Assembly: GCA_944320555.1 (NCBI GenBank)
Contig: CALUHX010000008.1
Span: 1-64,000 of the forward strand
Reading direction: 5' to 3'
DNA from: an uncultured Butyricimonas sp.
GTDB lineage: Bacteria > Bacteroidota > Bacteroidia > Bacteroidales > Marinifilaceae
DNA: 64,000 nt
The translations under genes were made by a program, and so were the position numbers. This document shows, one piece after another, positions 52,974 to 62,034 of this stretch (the first letter of the stretch is position 1; every line of letters begins with the position of its first letter). The notes beneath the pieces are model-generated. The model did no database searches. It saw nothing but the letters and a program-made list of their open reading frames with translations, and was not told the DNA's origin.

Positions 52974-55505
52974 TTAAATATCTTCTTCGTTTTCTTGTGT
53001 GTTCTCTTGTGCGGTCTCGTCGGAATAACCTTCGCCTCCTTCCGCCGTCATCTCCTCTTCTTTCGTCCCGGACACTTTGGCCACGGCGGCGATGGCGTCG
53101 TCGTTCCTCAGATTGATAAGTTTCACGCCCTGCGTGTTGCGCCCCATCACCCTGAGCGTCGACACGTCCAGCCGGATGGTCAGTCCCGACCTGTTGATAA
53201 TCATAAGATTGTCGTCGTCCGTCACGTCCAGCAATGCGATTAGGCTGCCCGTCTTCTCCGTCATGTTGATCGTCTTCACGCCCTTCCCGCCGCGGTTCGT
53301 GATGCGGTAGTCCTCGATGCTCGAGCGCTTGCCGTACCCCTTCTCGGAAACCACCAGAATGTCCGCGCCGGCCGGATCCACGCACACCATGCTCACCACC
53401 TCGTCCGTCTCCTCGTCCATCGTGATGCCCATCACCCCGGAAGCCGTCCGGCCCATCGGGCGCACCCGGTCCTCCGGGAAGCGGATGGCCTTCCCCGACC
53501 TCACTGCGATCATGATGTCGTCGTGCCCGCTCGTCATCTTCGCGTCCAGCAACTGGTCGCCCTCCCGGATTGTGATGGCGTTCACCCCGCTCGTCCTCGG
53601 GCGCGAGTAGGCTTCCAGCGTCGTCTTCTTCACGATGCCCTTTTTCGTGCAAAGCACGATATAATTGCTATTGACATACTCCTCGTCCCGCAAGTCGCGC
53701 GTGTTGATGTAAGCCTTCACCTTGTCGTCCGGCTCGATGTTCAGCACGTTCTGGATGGCGCGGCCCTTCGACTGCTTCGTCCCCTCCGGAATCTCCCACA
53801 CCTTCAGCCAAAAACACCGTCCCTTCTCCGTAAAGAACAGCATCGTGTTGTGCATCGACGCCATAATCATGTGCTCCAGGAAATCCTCGTCCCGCGTCGC
53901 CGACCCCTTCGAGCCGACGCCCCCGCGGTTCTGCACGCGGTACTCGCTCAGCGGCGTCCGCTTGATATACCCCATGTGCGAGATGGTGATTACCACGTCC
54001 TCGTCTGCGTAAAAATCCTCCGGATTGAACTCCTCCGACGCATACTCGATGTCCGTCCGCCGCTCGTCGGCGTACTGCGCCTTCACCTCCAGCAGCTCCT
54101 CCTTGATAATCCCCATCCGTAGCTCCACGCTCCCCAGAATCTCCTTCAAATGCTCTATCAGCTTCAGCACGTCCTCGTACTCCGCCCGCAGCTTGTCCTG
54201 CTCCAGCCCCGTCAGTTGCCTCAGCCTCATCTCCACGATGGCGCGCGACTGAGCCTCCGTCAACCCGAAACGCTCCGACAGCGCGGCCCGCGCCTCGTCC
54301 GGAGTCTTCGACCCCCGGATGATGCGTATCACCTCGTCTATGTTGTCGCTCGCAATGATAAGCCCCTCCAGAATGTGCGCCCGCTCCTCCGCCTGCCTCA
54401 GCTCGAACCGCGTCCGCCGCGTCACCACCTCGTGGCGGTGCTCCACGAACAACCGTATCAAATCCTTCAGGTTCAGCAGCCGCGGCCGCCCGTGCACCAG
54501 CGCGATGTTGTTCACCCCGAACGACGTCTGCAGCGACGTGTGCTTCAGCAGCGTGTTCAGCACCACGTTCGCTATCGCGTCCTTCTTCAGGTCTATCACG
54601 ATGCGCATCCCGTTGCGGTCCGACTCGTCGTTCACCCCCGAGATTCCCTCCACCTTCTTCTCGTTCACCAGCTCCGCTATCTTCGCGATAAGCTCCGCCT
54701 TGTTCACCATGTACGGAATCTCGTGCACCACGATGCGCTCCCTCCCGCTCGCCGTCTTCTCCACGCTCGTCTTCGAGCGTATCACCACGCGCCCGCGGCC
54801 CGTGTGGTACGCCTCCTTTACCCCGCTGTATCCGTAAATCGTCCCCCCCGTCGGGAAGTCCGGCGCCTTTATAATCTTAATCAAATCGTCCGTCTCCACC
54901 TCGTTGTTGTCGATGTAGGCGCAAATTGCGTCCACCGTGTCCCCGATGTTGTGCGGCGCCATGTTCGTCGCCATCCCCACCGCGATGCCCGACGCCCCGT
55001 TCACCAGCAGCATCGGAATACGCGTCGGCAGCACGCTCGGCTCCTTCAGCGACTCGTCGAAGTTCGGCACCATGTCCACCGTGTCCTTCTCCATGTCCGC
55101 CAGCGTGTCCTCCGCTATTCTCATCAGCCGCGCCTCCGTGTAACGCATCGCCGCCGGACTGTCGCCGTCCACCGACCCGAAATTCCCCTGCCCGTCCACC
55201 AGCGGGTAACGCAGCGTCCAACCCTGCGCCATGCGCACCATCGCCATGTACACCGAGCTGTCGCCGTGCGGGTGATACTTACCCAGCACCTCTCCCACGA
55301 TTCTCGCCGACTTCTTAAAAGGCTTTCCCGACGTCACCCCCAACTCGCTCATTCCAAACAACACCCTCCGCTGCACGGGCTTCAGCCCGTCGCGCACGTC
55401 GGGCAGAGCCCGCGACACTATCACCGACATCGAATAGTCGATGTATGACGACTTCATTTCCTCCTCGATATTGATCTTGACAATTTTTTCTCCGCTGTTT
55501 TCCAT
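52974..55505 (-). CDS. gyrA: DNA gyrase subunit A
   Basis: 843 residues. The breakage-reunion domain has the catalytic Tyr in [11 protein letters not shown] (about residue 122). Six GyrA C-terminal blades follow, including the GyrA box region [10 protein letters not shown], then an acidic tail ([20 protein letters not shown]). The quinolone pocket reads [17 protein letters not shown]: the Ser83 equivalent is Ser, but the Asp87 equivalent is Met. GyrB is not in the window. Confidence 0.97.
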   Translation of the reverse strand: MENSGEKIVKINIEEEMKSSYIDYSMSVIVSRALPDVRDGLKPVQRRVLFGMSELGVTSGKPFKKSARIVGEVLGKYHPHGDSSVYMAMVRMAQGWTLRYPLVDGQGNFGSVDGDSPAAMRYTEARLMRIAEDTLADMEKDTVDMVPNFDESLKEPSVLPTRIPMLLVNGASGIAVGMATNMAPHNIGDTVDAICAYIDNNEVETDDLIKIIKAPDFPTGGTIYGYSGVKEAYHTGRGRVVIRSKTSVEKTASGRERIVVHEIPYMVNKAELIAKIAELVNEKKVEGISGVNDESDRNGMRIVIDLKKDAIANVVLNTLLKHTSLQTSFGVNNIALVHGRPRLLNLKDLIRLFVEHRHEVVTRRTRFELRQAEERAHILEGLIIASDNIDEVIRIIRGSKTPDEARAALSERFGLTEAQSRAIVEMRLRQLTGLEQDKLRAEYEDVLKLIEHLKEILGSVELRMGIIKEELLEVKAQYADERRTDIEYASEEFNPEDFYADEDVVITISHMGYIKRTPLSEYRVQNRGGVGSKGSATRDEDFLEHMIMASMHNTMLFFTEKGRCFWLKVWEIPEGTKQSKGRAIQNVLNIEPDDKVKAYINTRDLRDEEYVNSNYIVLCTKKGIVKKTTLEAYSRPRTSGVNAITIREGDQLLDAKMTSGHDDIMIAVRSGKAIRFPEDRVRPMGRTASGVMGITMDEETDEVVSMVCVDPAGADILVVSEKGYGKRSSIEDYRITNRGGKGVKTINMTEKTGSLIALLDVTDDDNLMIINRSGLTIRLDVSTLRVMGRNTQGVKLINLRNDDAIAAVAKVSGTKEEEMTAEGGEGYSDETAQENTQENEEDI

Positions 55506-55585
55506 CTATAATATCCTATTTACACTATTAACTGTTTCACCTGCCGCGCCATAACGGACGCTCGCCCTCCCCTCCCAAAATCCCA

Positions 55586-55593
55586 CAAATGTA
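55586..55593 (-). promoter_or_regulatory. -7 box for gyrA
   Basis: Minus strand TACATTTG, about 80 bases before the gyrA start. Confidence 0.5.
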
Positions 55594-55655
55594 ATAAAAA
55601 CCCTCGACTAACCGAACATTTTCCCCGCTTTTTTTCCGCGCCCTCCCTCCGCGGC

Positions 55656-56417
55656 TCAAGCCTCGAAGGTCAGCCCGTCGTAGGCCAGACGCGCGAACGG
55701 CGGAAGCTCTCGCTCCACCTCCCGCGCCAGCCCCATCTGGTGCCCCACGTGCGTCAGATAGGCCCGCTCCACCCCCAGCTCCGCCGCCACCGCCAAAGCC
55801 TCCTCCAGCGAGAAATGCGACAAGTGCCGCTCCTTCCGCAGCGCGTTGATGACCAGCCGCCTCACGCCCTTCAGCCGCCGCATCCCCTCGGCCAGTATCG
55901 CGTTGGCGTCCGTGACATAGGCGAAATCGCCCACGCGGAAGGCCGTCACCGGCAGCCGGTGGTGCATCACCGTCACCGGCGTCACCTCCACCCCGCCCGC
56001 CCGGAACGGCTCCTCCCCCACCTCCACCAGATTCATCTCCGGCACGCCCGGATACCTCTCCTCCGCGAAAGCGTAGGCGAAATCCCGCCTCACCGCCTCC
56101 GCCGTCCGCCGGTCCGCATACACGTCCACCGGCCCGCGCTTCACCCAGTTGAACGCCCGGATGTCGTCCAGGCCCCCTATGTGGTCCTTGTGCTCATGCG
56201 TCAGCAGCAGCGCGCTTACGTCCCCCACCCCCGCCCGCAGCATCTGCTGGCGGAAATCGGGACCCGCGTCAATCACCAGCCTCGCCCCCTCCGTCTCAAT
56301 CATCGCGGAGCAGCGCAGCCGCTTGTCCCGAGAGTCCGTCGAGCGGCACACCTCGCACCCGCACGCTATCACCGGAACCCCTTGCGAGGTCCCGCTTCCA
56401 AGTATCGTAACTTTCAT
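55656..56417 (-). CDS. MBL-fold metallo-hydrolase (PhnP-like)
   Basis: 253 residues from ATG 56417 (MKVTILGSGTSQGVPVIACG); the longer frame upstream is chance. Metal motif THEHKDHIGGLDD (near 75), then HHRLPVTAFRVGDFAYVTDA and THVGHQMG. Cysteines in GCEVC after the first strand recall the Zn site of PhnP. It probably hydrolyses a phosphodiester or similar metabolite; the exact substrate is unknown. There is no phn gene cluster here, so a phosphonate role is unlikely. Confidence 0.88.
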   Translation of the reverse strand: MKVTILGSGTSQGVPVIACGCEVCRSTDSRDKRLRCSAMIETEGARLVIDAGPDFRQQMLRAGVGDVSALLLTHEHKDHIGGLDDIRAFNWVKRGPVDVYADRRTAEAVRRDFAYAFAEERYPGVPEMNLVEVGEEPFRAGGVEVTPVTVMHHRLPVTAFRVGDFAYVTDANAILAEGMRRLKGVRRLVINALRKERHLSHFSLEEALAVAAELGVERAYLTHVGHQMGLAREVERELPPFARLAYDGLTFEA

Positions 56418-56728
56418 CGTCCGCACCTTTGTTATAATCCTCCCGCGAAAATAACGCCTTTCCTCCGGAATCCGCTCCCTTCCGTCCCACATTTTTCGGG
56501 GAAAAACGCCGCACCCGCAGGAACACCCCCGCCCTTTGGCAGCCCGCCGAGCGCTTTCCCACACATCCCCTCCGTTCCATGCCGCCTCCTCGCCGTCTCC
56601 ACTCCCCCCTCCTCCGCATCACAAAATATAATATTATTCTGTTATCAAACCAATTTTTCACCGATTACAGCGTAAAGATAAATCCGTAGTTTCAAGGTGA
56701 TATTCTTGCTCCGCTTCCCAATTTTCGC

Positions 56729-56736
56729 TATCTTCG
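56729..56736 (+). promoter_or_regulatory. Probable -7 box for the GNAT gene
   Basis: TATCTTCG, one base from consensus, with TTG about 23 bases upstream and the ATG 17 bases downstream. Confidence 0.4.
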
Positions 56737-56752
56737 CAGAAAACATAAAAAT

Positions 56753-57283
56753 ATGACTCCGTTTATCCTTCGCCTATGGCAGGAATCAGATGCTCCCGCT
56801 TTGGCAAAATACCTCAACAATAAAAAGAATTGGGACAACTGCCGAGACAGTTTGCCATATCCTTATACTTCCAAAGATGCTGTCTCATTCATACAATATG
56901 TCAAATCTCAAAACGTACAGCATAATTATTGCATTGAAATAAATATGGAAGCCGCCGGAAACATCAGTTTCGACAGAGGTACAGACGTAGAACGTTTCAA
57001 TGCGGAAATAGGCTATTGGATTGCCGAACCCTATTGGAATAAAGGGATTATAACACAGGCTTTACGACAAGCTATCGGCGATTATTTCAACCGAACTGAT
57101 GTCGTGCGGATTTTTGCTAGAGTTTATGTCGGTAACTTAGCCTCCATGCGAGCGTTGGAAAAGGTAGGTTTTCAGAAAACAGGTATTCTGCATAGAGCTT
57201 ACTTCAAAAATGGGCAGTTCTTGGATTGCCATTATTTCGAATTGTTGAAAGAATATTTGGATTATCGCCCGAAGTATTTATAA
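56753..57283 (+). CDS. GNAT-family N-acetyltransferase (RimJ/RimL-like)
   Basis: 176 residues. AEIGYWIAEPYWNKGIITQA and NLASMRALEKVGFQKTG are the acetyl-CoA-binding and signature segments of RimJ/RimL-type acetyltransferases. The target could be a protein N-terminus or a small molecule. Its last residues (KEYLDYRPKYL) overlap the first bases of a transposase relic in another frame, so the true C-terminus may have been altered. It is visibly more AT-rich than its neighbours. Confidence 0.9.
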   Translation: MTPFILRLWQESDAPALAKYLNNKKNWDNCRDSLPYPYTSKDAVSFIQYVKSQNVQHNYCIEINMEAAGNISFDRGTDVERFNAEIGYWIAEPYWNKGIITQALRQAIGDYFNRTDVVRIFARVYVGNLASMRALEKVGFQKTGILHRAYFKNGQFLDCHYFELLKEYLDYRPKYL

Positions 57284-57387
57284 AAGCTTTAGACTATTAT
57301 ATCGAATATTATAACAATAAAAGAACATAAGCCAGGTTAAATGAAAAGAGTCCGGTGCAATACCGAACTCTTTCAGCAATTGGATAA
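57277..57387 (+). mobile_element. Relic of an IS3-family transposase C-terminus
   Basis: In the frame starting TTT 57277 the translation is FIKALDYYIEYYNNKRT, stop, ARLNEKSPVQYRTLSAIG, stop. This matches the C-terminal end of IS3/IS150-type OrfB transposases (DDE family: YYNNKRIK...SPVQYR). An in-frame TAA and loss of everything upstream show it is dead. The bases after the final stop (TCCAATTTTGG) may be part of the element's old end. Confidence 0.75.
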
Positions 57388-57453
57388 TGTTTAACTTATC
57401 CAATTTTGGAGGTGTTGTTCAAAAGTCTGACCCACCCTCTTCTTGTTTGGACG

Positions 57454-57470
57454 GTGGCTCTCCGAGCCAC
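57454..57470 (-). terminator. Short hairpin after the lipoprotein hydrolase gene
   Basis: GTGGCTC-tcc-GAGCCAC; no clear T tract on the minus strand. Confidence 0.4.
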
Positions 57471-57477
57471 AAAAGAA

Positions 57478-58881
57478 TCAGAGTCCGCCGAGGTCCACTT
57501 CTATGGCCGCCGGGTAAAGGCGGGCGGGGTCGAAGAAGGCGGCGCAACTATTGACAATGTGTTTCAGTTCCGGCTGGACTTTGCCTTTGAAGACTTCCTT
57601 CCCGTTCACTGTGAGGGTGATGTCCTGGCTGAGGTCAACCAATTCGGGGCAAAGGTAAACGAGCAATTTGCCTTTCGTGACCGGTTGGTAAGTTTTCTCG
57701 AATTTCAACTCTATGCCCCATTGCGGGTCGATTTCCACAGCCTTATAGCTGACAAGCCGCACGTTGAGGTCGATGCGGTTGCCGTCCACGCGCATCTCGT
57801 AATAGGTCCGAGAGTCGGTGTCGTCATTGGACCGCTCCAGCACATAAAGGTTGTAGAAACCGCTGCGGTAGCGACCGTCCATCTCGAAATTCTCCCACGA
57901 AACGGTCTTGGGATAGGGATTGCGGGAATATTGTTTCATCCAAGGTGTGGTGGGGCGATAATCGATGCCGTGCCCCATGCCCGGAATCAGTTCGACATGG
58001 TGAATGAAGCTGCCCGGGTTTTCCTTTTCCAAACGGTCGAACTCGTCATTGGTGTAGGCGGTGAGCTTGTTGCGATAGAAGCCGTTGTCCAAGGCTCCGG
58101 TGCGCAGGGAAAAGGCGATGTTGCGGCAGTTCTCGGCCGGGGCGTTCTTCAAAGGTTCCCCTCCGGCCATCGGTCCGGCGGCGGCCAAATAGTCGGCGTA
58201 GAAAGAAGCGAGCCGCTGGCTGCCGTATCCGCCTTCGGAGATTCCAAAGACATACACTCGGTCAGGGTCGATGTTCCCCGACACAAAGGCTTGACGCAAA
58301 AGTTTCTCGTAAGCGTATTGCTTGGCCACCTGCCACCAACGGTAGTAATTCCCCTCGTTGGGAATTTGCGGAATAAAGTAAACGGACGGAGCGTCGTCGA
58401 ATCCGTTGCACAGGGCCAGTCCGTTGGCCCACTCCCTGTCCTTGGGGCCGGAGCCGTGCGTGTAGATATACAGCGGGAAGCCTCCCTCGGGAACCGTCTC
58501 GCCCTTGGAGCCCCAATAATAAGGCATGACGGCGTTGGGTTCCAGTTTGGCAGGCAGGTTCCACCGGCAGGAATTACCCTGCGACAAAGGGCCGAGTTCT
58601 ATCAGTTTTTCCTCTTGGCAAGCAATGTTCGCCTTCTTCCAAGCCTCCCACACGGCGGCGCGGGCGGCTTCGATCTCGGAAAGGCGTAATGGGCCTTTGC
58701 CATCATACAAGGATGTGTTGCCCTCCAGATAACCCGAGAAATAATCCGCAATCTTTTGCTGCTTCTTGTCGTCCGGCACTTTTCCGTTTTCCCCTCCGCC
58801 GTCATTTGCCGCGCAGGCGAACCACGACATGGCGGCCAGCGAAAGAATTGTTGTTTTCGCTAAATAATTAAATGTTCTCAT
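57478..58881 (-). CDS. Lipoprotein alpha/beta hydrolase (esterase-like)
   Basis: 467 residues. The signal peptide ends in a lipobox-like MSWFACAAN. The core hydrolase has GGFPLYIYTHGSG (oxyanion region near 158) and nucleophile motif FGISEGGYGS (near 238), with a His in IPGMGHGIDY. A strand-rich C-terminal domain (LLVYLCPELVDLSQDITLTV) follows. It belongs with prolyl-oligopeptidase/esterase-fold enzymes; substrate unknown. It starts 8 bases after the STN lipoprotein. Confidence 0.72.
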   Translation of the reverse strand: MRTFNYLAKTTILSLAAMSWFACAANDGGGENGKVPDDKKQQKIADYFSGYLEGNTSLYDGKGPLRLSEIEAARAAVWEAWKKANIACQEEKLIELGPLSQGNSCRWNLPAKLEPNAVMPYYWGSKGETVPEGGFPLYIYTHGSGPKDREWANGLALCNGFDDAPSVYFIPQIPNEGNYYRWWQVAKQYAYEKLLRQAFVSGNIDPDRVYVFGISEGGYGSQRLASFYADYLAAAGPMAGGEPLKNAPAENCRNIAFSLRTGALDNGFYRNKLTAYTNDEFDRLEKENPGSFIHHVELIPGMGHGIDYRPTTPWMKQYSRNPYPKTVSWENFEMDGRYRSGFYNLYVLERSNDDTDSRTYYEMRVDGNRIDLNVRLVSYKAVEIDPQWGIELKFEKTYQPVTKGKLLVYLCPELVDLSQDITLTVNGKEVFKGKVQPELKHIVNSCAAFFDPARLYPAAIEVDLGGL

Positions 58882-58889
58882 ACAGCGTG

Positions 58890-59300
58890 TTATTGTTTGT
58901 TATTAATTAGTTCCACTTTAATCCTATCGTCTTGTTCTTCCGTGATTCGCAGATTTGTTCCTTTGATGGCCATTTGGACGGCTTCAAGAATGCTCATCCG
59001 CCCTTTCACGGGATTCACCCTCACCGCCCCGGTCTTGGACAAGTCGCTCTCGATAAAGCATCCGGTGGCATGCACCAATTGCTGGGCCGTCTCGTCAAAG
59101 CGTTGAGCCGGGATGTCGTAGGGCAATTCGGTAATCGTGTCGCGGACAGTCCGCCGGCAAATCGACGCCGTGTCAACAGACTCGACCGCCGCCCTCTCCT
59201 TTTCCTGTCGGGCCTTCTTTTCCCCGTTGGCACATCCGCATGTCAAACCGCAAATGGCCAAAAGCGCCGCCGCGCACCTCATTTTCATTTTCGCGTTCAT
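58890..59300 (-). CDS. Small STN-domain lipoprotein
   Basis: 136 residues from ATG 59300. Signal peptide and lipobox (LAICGLTCGCAN). The mature part has a secretin/TonB short N-terminal (STN) fold pattern: ELPYDIPAQRFDETAQQLVH, FIESDLSKTGAVRVNPVKGR, MSILEAVQMAIKGTNLRITE. Such domains usually front TonB receptors, secretins or FecR-type sensors. A free STN lipoprotein is less usual. The adjacent hydrolase may be its partner. Confidence 0.7.
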   Translation of the reverse strand: MNAKMKMRCAAALLAICGLTCGCANGEKKARQEKERAAVESVDTASICRRTVRDTITELPYDIPAQRFDETAQQLVHATGCFIESDLSKTGAVRVNPVKGRMSILEAVQMAIKGTNLRITEEQDDRIKVELINNKQ

Positions 59301-59325
59301 TTTTCCCAATGTTGATAAGATTACG

Positions 59326-59333
59326 CAAATGTA
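59326..59333 (-). promoter_or_regulatory. -7 box for the STN lipoprotein operon
   Basis: Minus strand TACATTTG, 26 bases before ATG 59300. Confidence 0.55.
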
Positions 59334-59383
59334 AAAAATCATCAGTAAAAAATACTCTCTTAAGCGCGAGAAATACGAATAAA

Positions 59384-59415
59384 AAAGAAGGCGACCACCG
59401 AAGGTCGCCTTCTTT
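59384..59415 (-). terminator. Terminator of the tRNA-Gly gene
   Basis: A perfect 13-bp stem, AAAGAAGGCGACC with GGTCGCCTTCTTT, followed on the minus strand by a T run, five bases after the tRNA. Confidence 0.88.
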
Positions 59416-59420
59416 CTCGG

Positions 59421-59493
<73 letters not shown>

Positions 59494-59546
59494 ATTCGCA
59501 AACAATCTGTCTGAAGAGCCTTGTCTCTGTCGTTCGATTGCGGGGA

Positions 59547-59554
59547 CAAAGGTA
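59547..59554 (-). promoter_or_regulatory. -7 box for tRNA-Gly
   Basis: Minus strand TACCTTTG, 54 bases before the mature 5' end. Confidence 0.5.
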
Positions 59555-59658
59555 ATACTGTTTTTGAGAACCGCAAAGGAAAAAGGATTTTTTTTGCGAA
59601 AAAAATTTCATGCCGTGAAAAGAGAGCGGAATATCCTTGTTTTATGCCGGGTATTTCG

Positions 59659-59666
59659 TATTTTCG
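59659..59666 (+). promoter_or_regulatory. Probable -7 box for the gamma carbonic anhydrase gene
   Basis: TATTTTCG, one base from consensus, 25 bases before the ATG. Confidence 0.35.
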
Positions 59667-59690
59667 GCACGTGAAACAAATTAATCTGTT

Positions 59691-60203
59691 ATGGCTATAA
59701 TAAGAGAATTAAGAGGACATACCCCGAAATTCGGGAAAAATTGTTTTCTCGCTGAGAACGCCGCCATCATTGGCGACGTGGAAATGGGAGACGACTGCAG
59801 CATTTGGTACGGGGCCGTGTTGCGCGGCGACGTGCATTATATCCATTTGGGAAACAAGGTGAACGTGCAAGACAATGCGACGATTCACGCGACATACGAG
59901 AAATCGCCCACCACTATCGGCAACAACGTGTCCATCGCCCACAACGCCGTGGTGCACGGCTGCACGATACACGACAACGTGCTCATCGGCATGGGCGCCA
60001 TCGTGCTGGACAACGCCGTGATTGAGAGCAACTCCATCGTGGCGGCGGGAAGCGTGGTGACGAAAGGGACAGTGGTCGAATCCGGATGGGTCTATGCCGG
60101 AACGCCGGCCAAGAAGTTGAAGCAAGTGGGGCCGGAACTGCTGCGTGACGAGGTGGAGCGTATTGTGAATTCATACGCCATGTACGCCAGTTGGTACAAA
60201 TAA
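59691..60203 (+). CDS. Gamma carbonic anhydrase-like hexapeptide-repeat protein
   Basis: 170 residues. A left-handed beta-helix with metal histidines in NVQDNATIHATYEK, SIAHNAVVHG and CTIHDNVLIGMGA. It may hydrate CO2 or act as a related transferase; close bacterial homologues (YrdA, PaaY) vary in activity. It lies 15 bp before rpe, probably one operon. Confidence 0.9.
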   Translation: MAIIRELRGHTPKFGKNCFLAENAAIIGDVEMGDDCSIWYGAVLRGDVHYIHLGNKVNVQDNATIHATYEKSPTTIGNNVSIAHNAVVHGCTIHDNVLIGMGAIVLDNAVIESNSIVAAGSVVTKGTVVESGWVYAGTPAKKLKQVGPELLRDEVERIVNSYAMYASWYK

Positions 60204-60218
60204 ACACGGAGACCGAAT

Positions 60219-60869
60219 ATGGAAGTAATCGTGTCCCCCTCCCTCCTGTCCGCCGATTTCCTGCGACTGGGGAAAGACGTGGAGATGGTGAACGCCAGCC
60301 GCGCCGACTGGTTTCACTTGGACATCATGGACGGCGTGTTCGTGCCCAACATTTCATACGGGTTGCCGGTGACGGCCCAAATCAAAAAAGCGGCCCGTAA
60401 ACCGTTGGACGTGCATCTGATGATTGTGCGCCCGGAACGCTACATTGAGGATTTCCGAAAAGCGGGCGCGGATATTCTGACCGTCCACTACGAGGCGTGC
60501 GTCCATCTCCACCGTACCATCCAACAAATCAAAGCGGCCGGGATGAAGGCGGGCGTGGCCTTAAACCCGCACACGCCGGTGGGCTTGTTGGAAGACATCA
60601 TCGGAGAGATTGACGTGGTGCTGTTGATGAGTGTGAACCCGGGATTCGGGGGACAGTCTTTTATCGAGCACACGGTGGAGAAAGTGAAGAAGTTGAAACG
60701 GCTTGTTGCGTCGGCCGGTGCGAACACGCTGGTGGAAATAGACGGTGGCGTGAATTTCGAGACGGGGCGGCGATTGGTGGAAGCCGGTGCGGACGCTTTG
60801 GTGGCGGGAAGTTTCGTGTTCAACTCCCCCGACCCTGCCGGCAGGATTGAAGGACTAAAGAAACTGTGA
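60219..60869 (+). CDS. rpe: Ribulose-phosphate 3-epimerase
   Basis: 216 residues, TIM barrel. VSPSLLSADFLRLG, HLDIMDGVFVPNISYG (metal/catalytic His and Asp), VHLMIVRPERYI, MSVNPGFGGQSF and EIDGGVNFET are all canonical. It interconverts ribulose-5-P and xylulose-5-P. Confidence 0.97.
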   Translation: MEVIVSPSLLSADFLRLGKDVEMVNASRADWFHLDIMDGVFVPNISYGLPVTAQIKKAARKPLDVHLMIVRPERYIEDFRKAGADILTVHYEACVHLHRTIQQIKAAGMKAGVALNPHTPVGLLEDIIGEIDVVLLMSVNPGFGGQSFIEHTVEKVKKLKRLVASAGANTLVEIDGGVNFETGRRLVEAGADALVAGSFVFNSPDPAGRIEGLKKL

Positions 60870-60871
60870 GT

Positions 60872-61882
60872 ATGGTTGAAACGATAATCAAACTGGAAAA
60901 AGCCGTCATTCGACAGCAGAAAAACGCGGTGCTGAAGGACGTGAACTTGGAAATCGGACAAGGAGAGTTCGTCTATCTCATAGGACGCGTGGGGAGCGGC
61001 AAAACATCATTGTTGAAGACCTTATACGCGGAACTCCCTTTGGAATATGGCAAAGGCGAAGTGGCCGGGTTCGCGCTGAACAAAATCAAAAAGTCAAACG
61101 TGGCCATGCTGAGACGGAAATGCGGCATCGTGTTCCAGGATTTCAAGCTGCTAACCGACCGGAGCGTGCGCGCCAATCTGGAATTCGTGCTGAAAGCCAC
61201 GGGTTGGCGCGACAAAAAGGCTATCCGGGAACGCATATCGGAGGTGCTGGAAAAAGTGGGGTTGCCCGACAAGCAAGAGAAGTTTCCGCACCAGCTCTCC
61301 GGCGGGGAACAGCAGCGCGTGGTGTTGGCCCGGGCCTTGCTGAACGCGCCCCCTATCATATTGGCCGACGAACCGACCGGGAACATCGATCCGGAAACAT
61401 CGTTTCGCCTGCTCGAGTTGTTGAAAGACATTTGCGACGGAGGAAAAACAATCCTCATTGCCACACACCAATATGAATTAATCAAACATTTCCCCGGACG
61501 GGTGTTCCGTTGCGAGGACGGGGCTGTGAAGGAGGATTTTTCTTTCCTGCCACAGGAGGAGGAGGCCGTTTCTACAAGTGGAGAGGAGCTGGAAAGCCCG
61601 GAAGGAGAGCCGTATTCCGAGACATTGGAGCCAAATTCTGCGGCGGAGGTGCCGCCAATGGCGTCCCTCGAAAGAGAGGAAGCCTCCCATGCGCCGACCT
61701 TGGAGACTCCGTCGGAGGAAAAGCTTGTCCCTGAGCCGTCAGAGGAAAAGTCCGCCGACGAAACGCTGGCGGAAACGGCGCAAGCCTCCTCCCCCGACGA
61801 TAACGAGAATAATAAGGAGAAGCAAAAGGAAAAAAAGGATGACAAATCTCCCGACGACCTGTTGGAATTCGAACTGATATGA
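60872..61882 (+). CDS. ftsE: FtsE-like ABC ATPase with long acidic C-terminal tail
   Basis: 336 residues from ATG 60872; a GTG at 60866 overlaps the rpe stop. Residues 1 to about 225 are a standard FtsE ATPase: Walker A GRVGSGKTSLLK, signature QLSGGEQQRVVLARALL, Walker B IILADEPTGNID, H-loop ATHQYELI. FtsEX couples division to wall cleavage through FtsX, whose gene is not here. The last 100 or so residues are Glu/Pro/Ser-rich and disordered, ending EKKDDKSPDDLLEFELI. The usual FtsE is about 225 residues. Confidence 0.85.
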   Translation: MVETIIKLEKAVIRQQKNAVLKDVNLEIGQGEFVYLIGRVGSGKTSLLKTLYAELPLEYGKGEVAGFALNKIKKSNVAMLRRKCGIVFQDFKLLTDRSVRANLEFVLKATGWRDKKAIRERISEVLEKVGLPDKQEKFPHQLSGGEQQRVVLARALLNAPPIILADEPTGNIDPETSFRLLELLKDICDGGKTILIATHQYELIKHFPGRVFRCEDGAVKEDFSFLPQEEEAVSTSGEELESPEGEPYSETLEPNSAAEVPPMASLEREEASHAPTLETPSEEKLVPEPSEEKSADETLAETAQASSPDDNENNKEKQKEKKDDKSPDDLLEFELI

Positions 61883-61883
61883 C

Positions 61884-61906
61884 AAAGGGGGCCGCAAGCC
61901 TCCTTT
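61884..61906 (+). terminator. Terminator after ftsE
   Basis: AAAGGGGGC-cgcaa-GCCTCCTTT hairpin just after the stop, followed by TGCCTGTCTTTTT. Confidence 0.65.
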
Positions 61907-61987
61907 GCCTGTCTTTTTGGGAAAAACTCGACAGGCCATTGTCGTGAAACAATCTCCCGCCTCCCCGGCAAACAAACATAAAAAAAA

Positions 61988-62004
61988 GGAGGCCGTAAGC
62001 CTCC
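61988..62004 (-). terminator. Terminator of the SPOR lipoprotein gene
   Basis: GGAGGC-cgtaa-GCCTCC; followed on the minus strand by seven Ts. The stem closely resembles the ftsE terminator 100 bp away. Confidence 0.75.
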
Positions 62005-62034
62005 CCATGTAATGAAAAAAATCAACGAATAAGT

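Noticed and set aside
54150-55448. 432-codon plus-strand ORF opposite gyrA
   Set aside because: Translation is almost only Arg, His, Leu and Val, a shadow of the gyrase coding strand.
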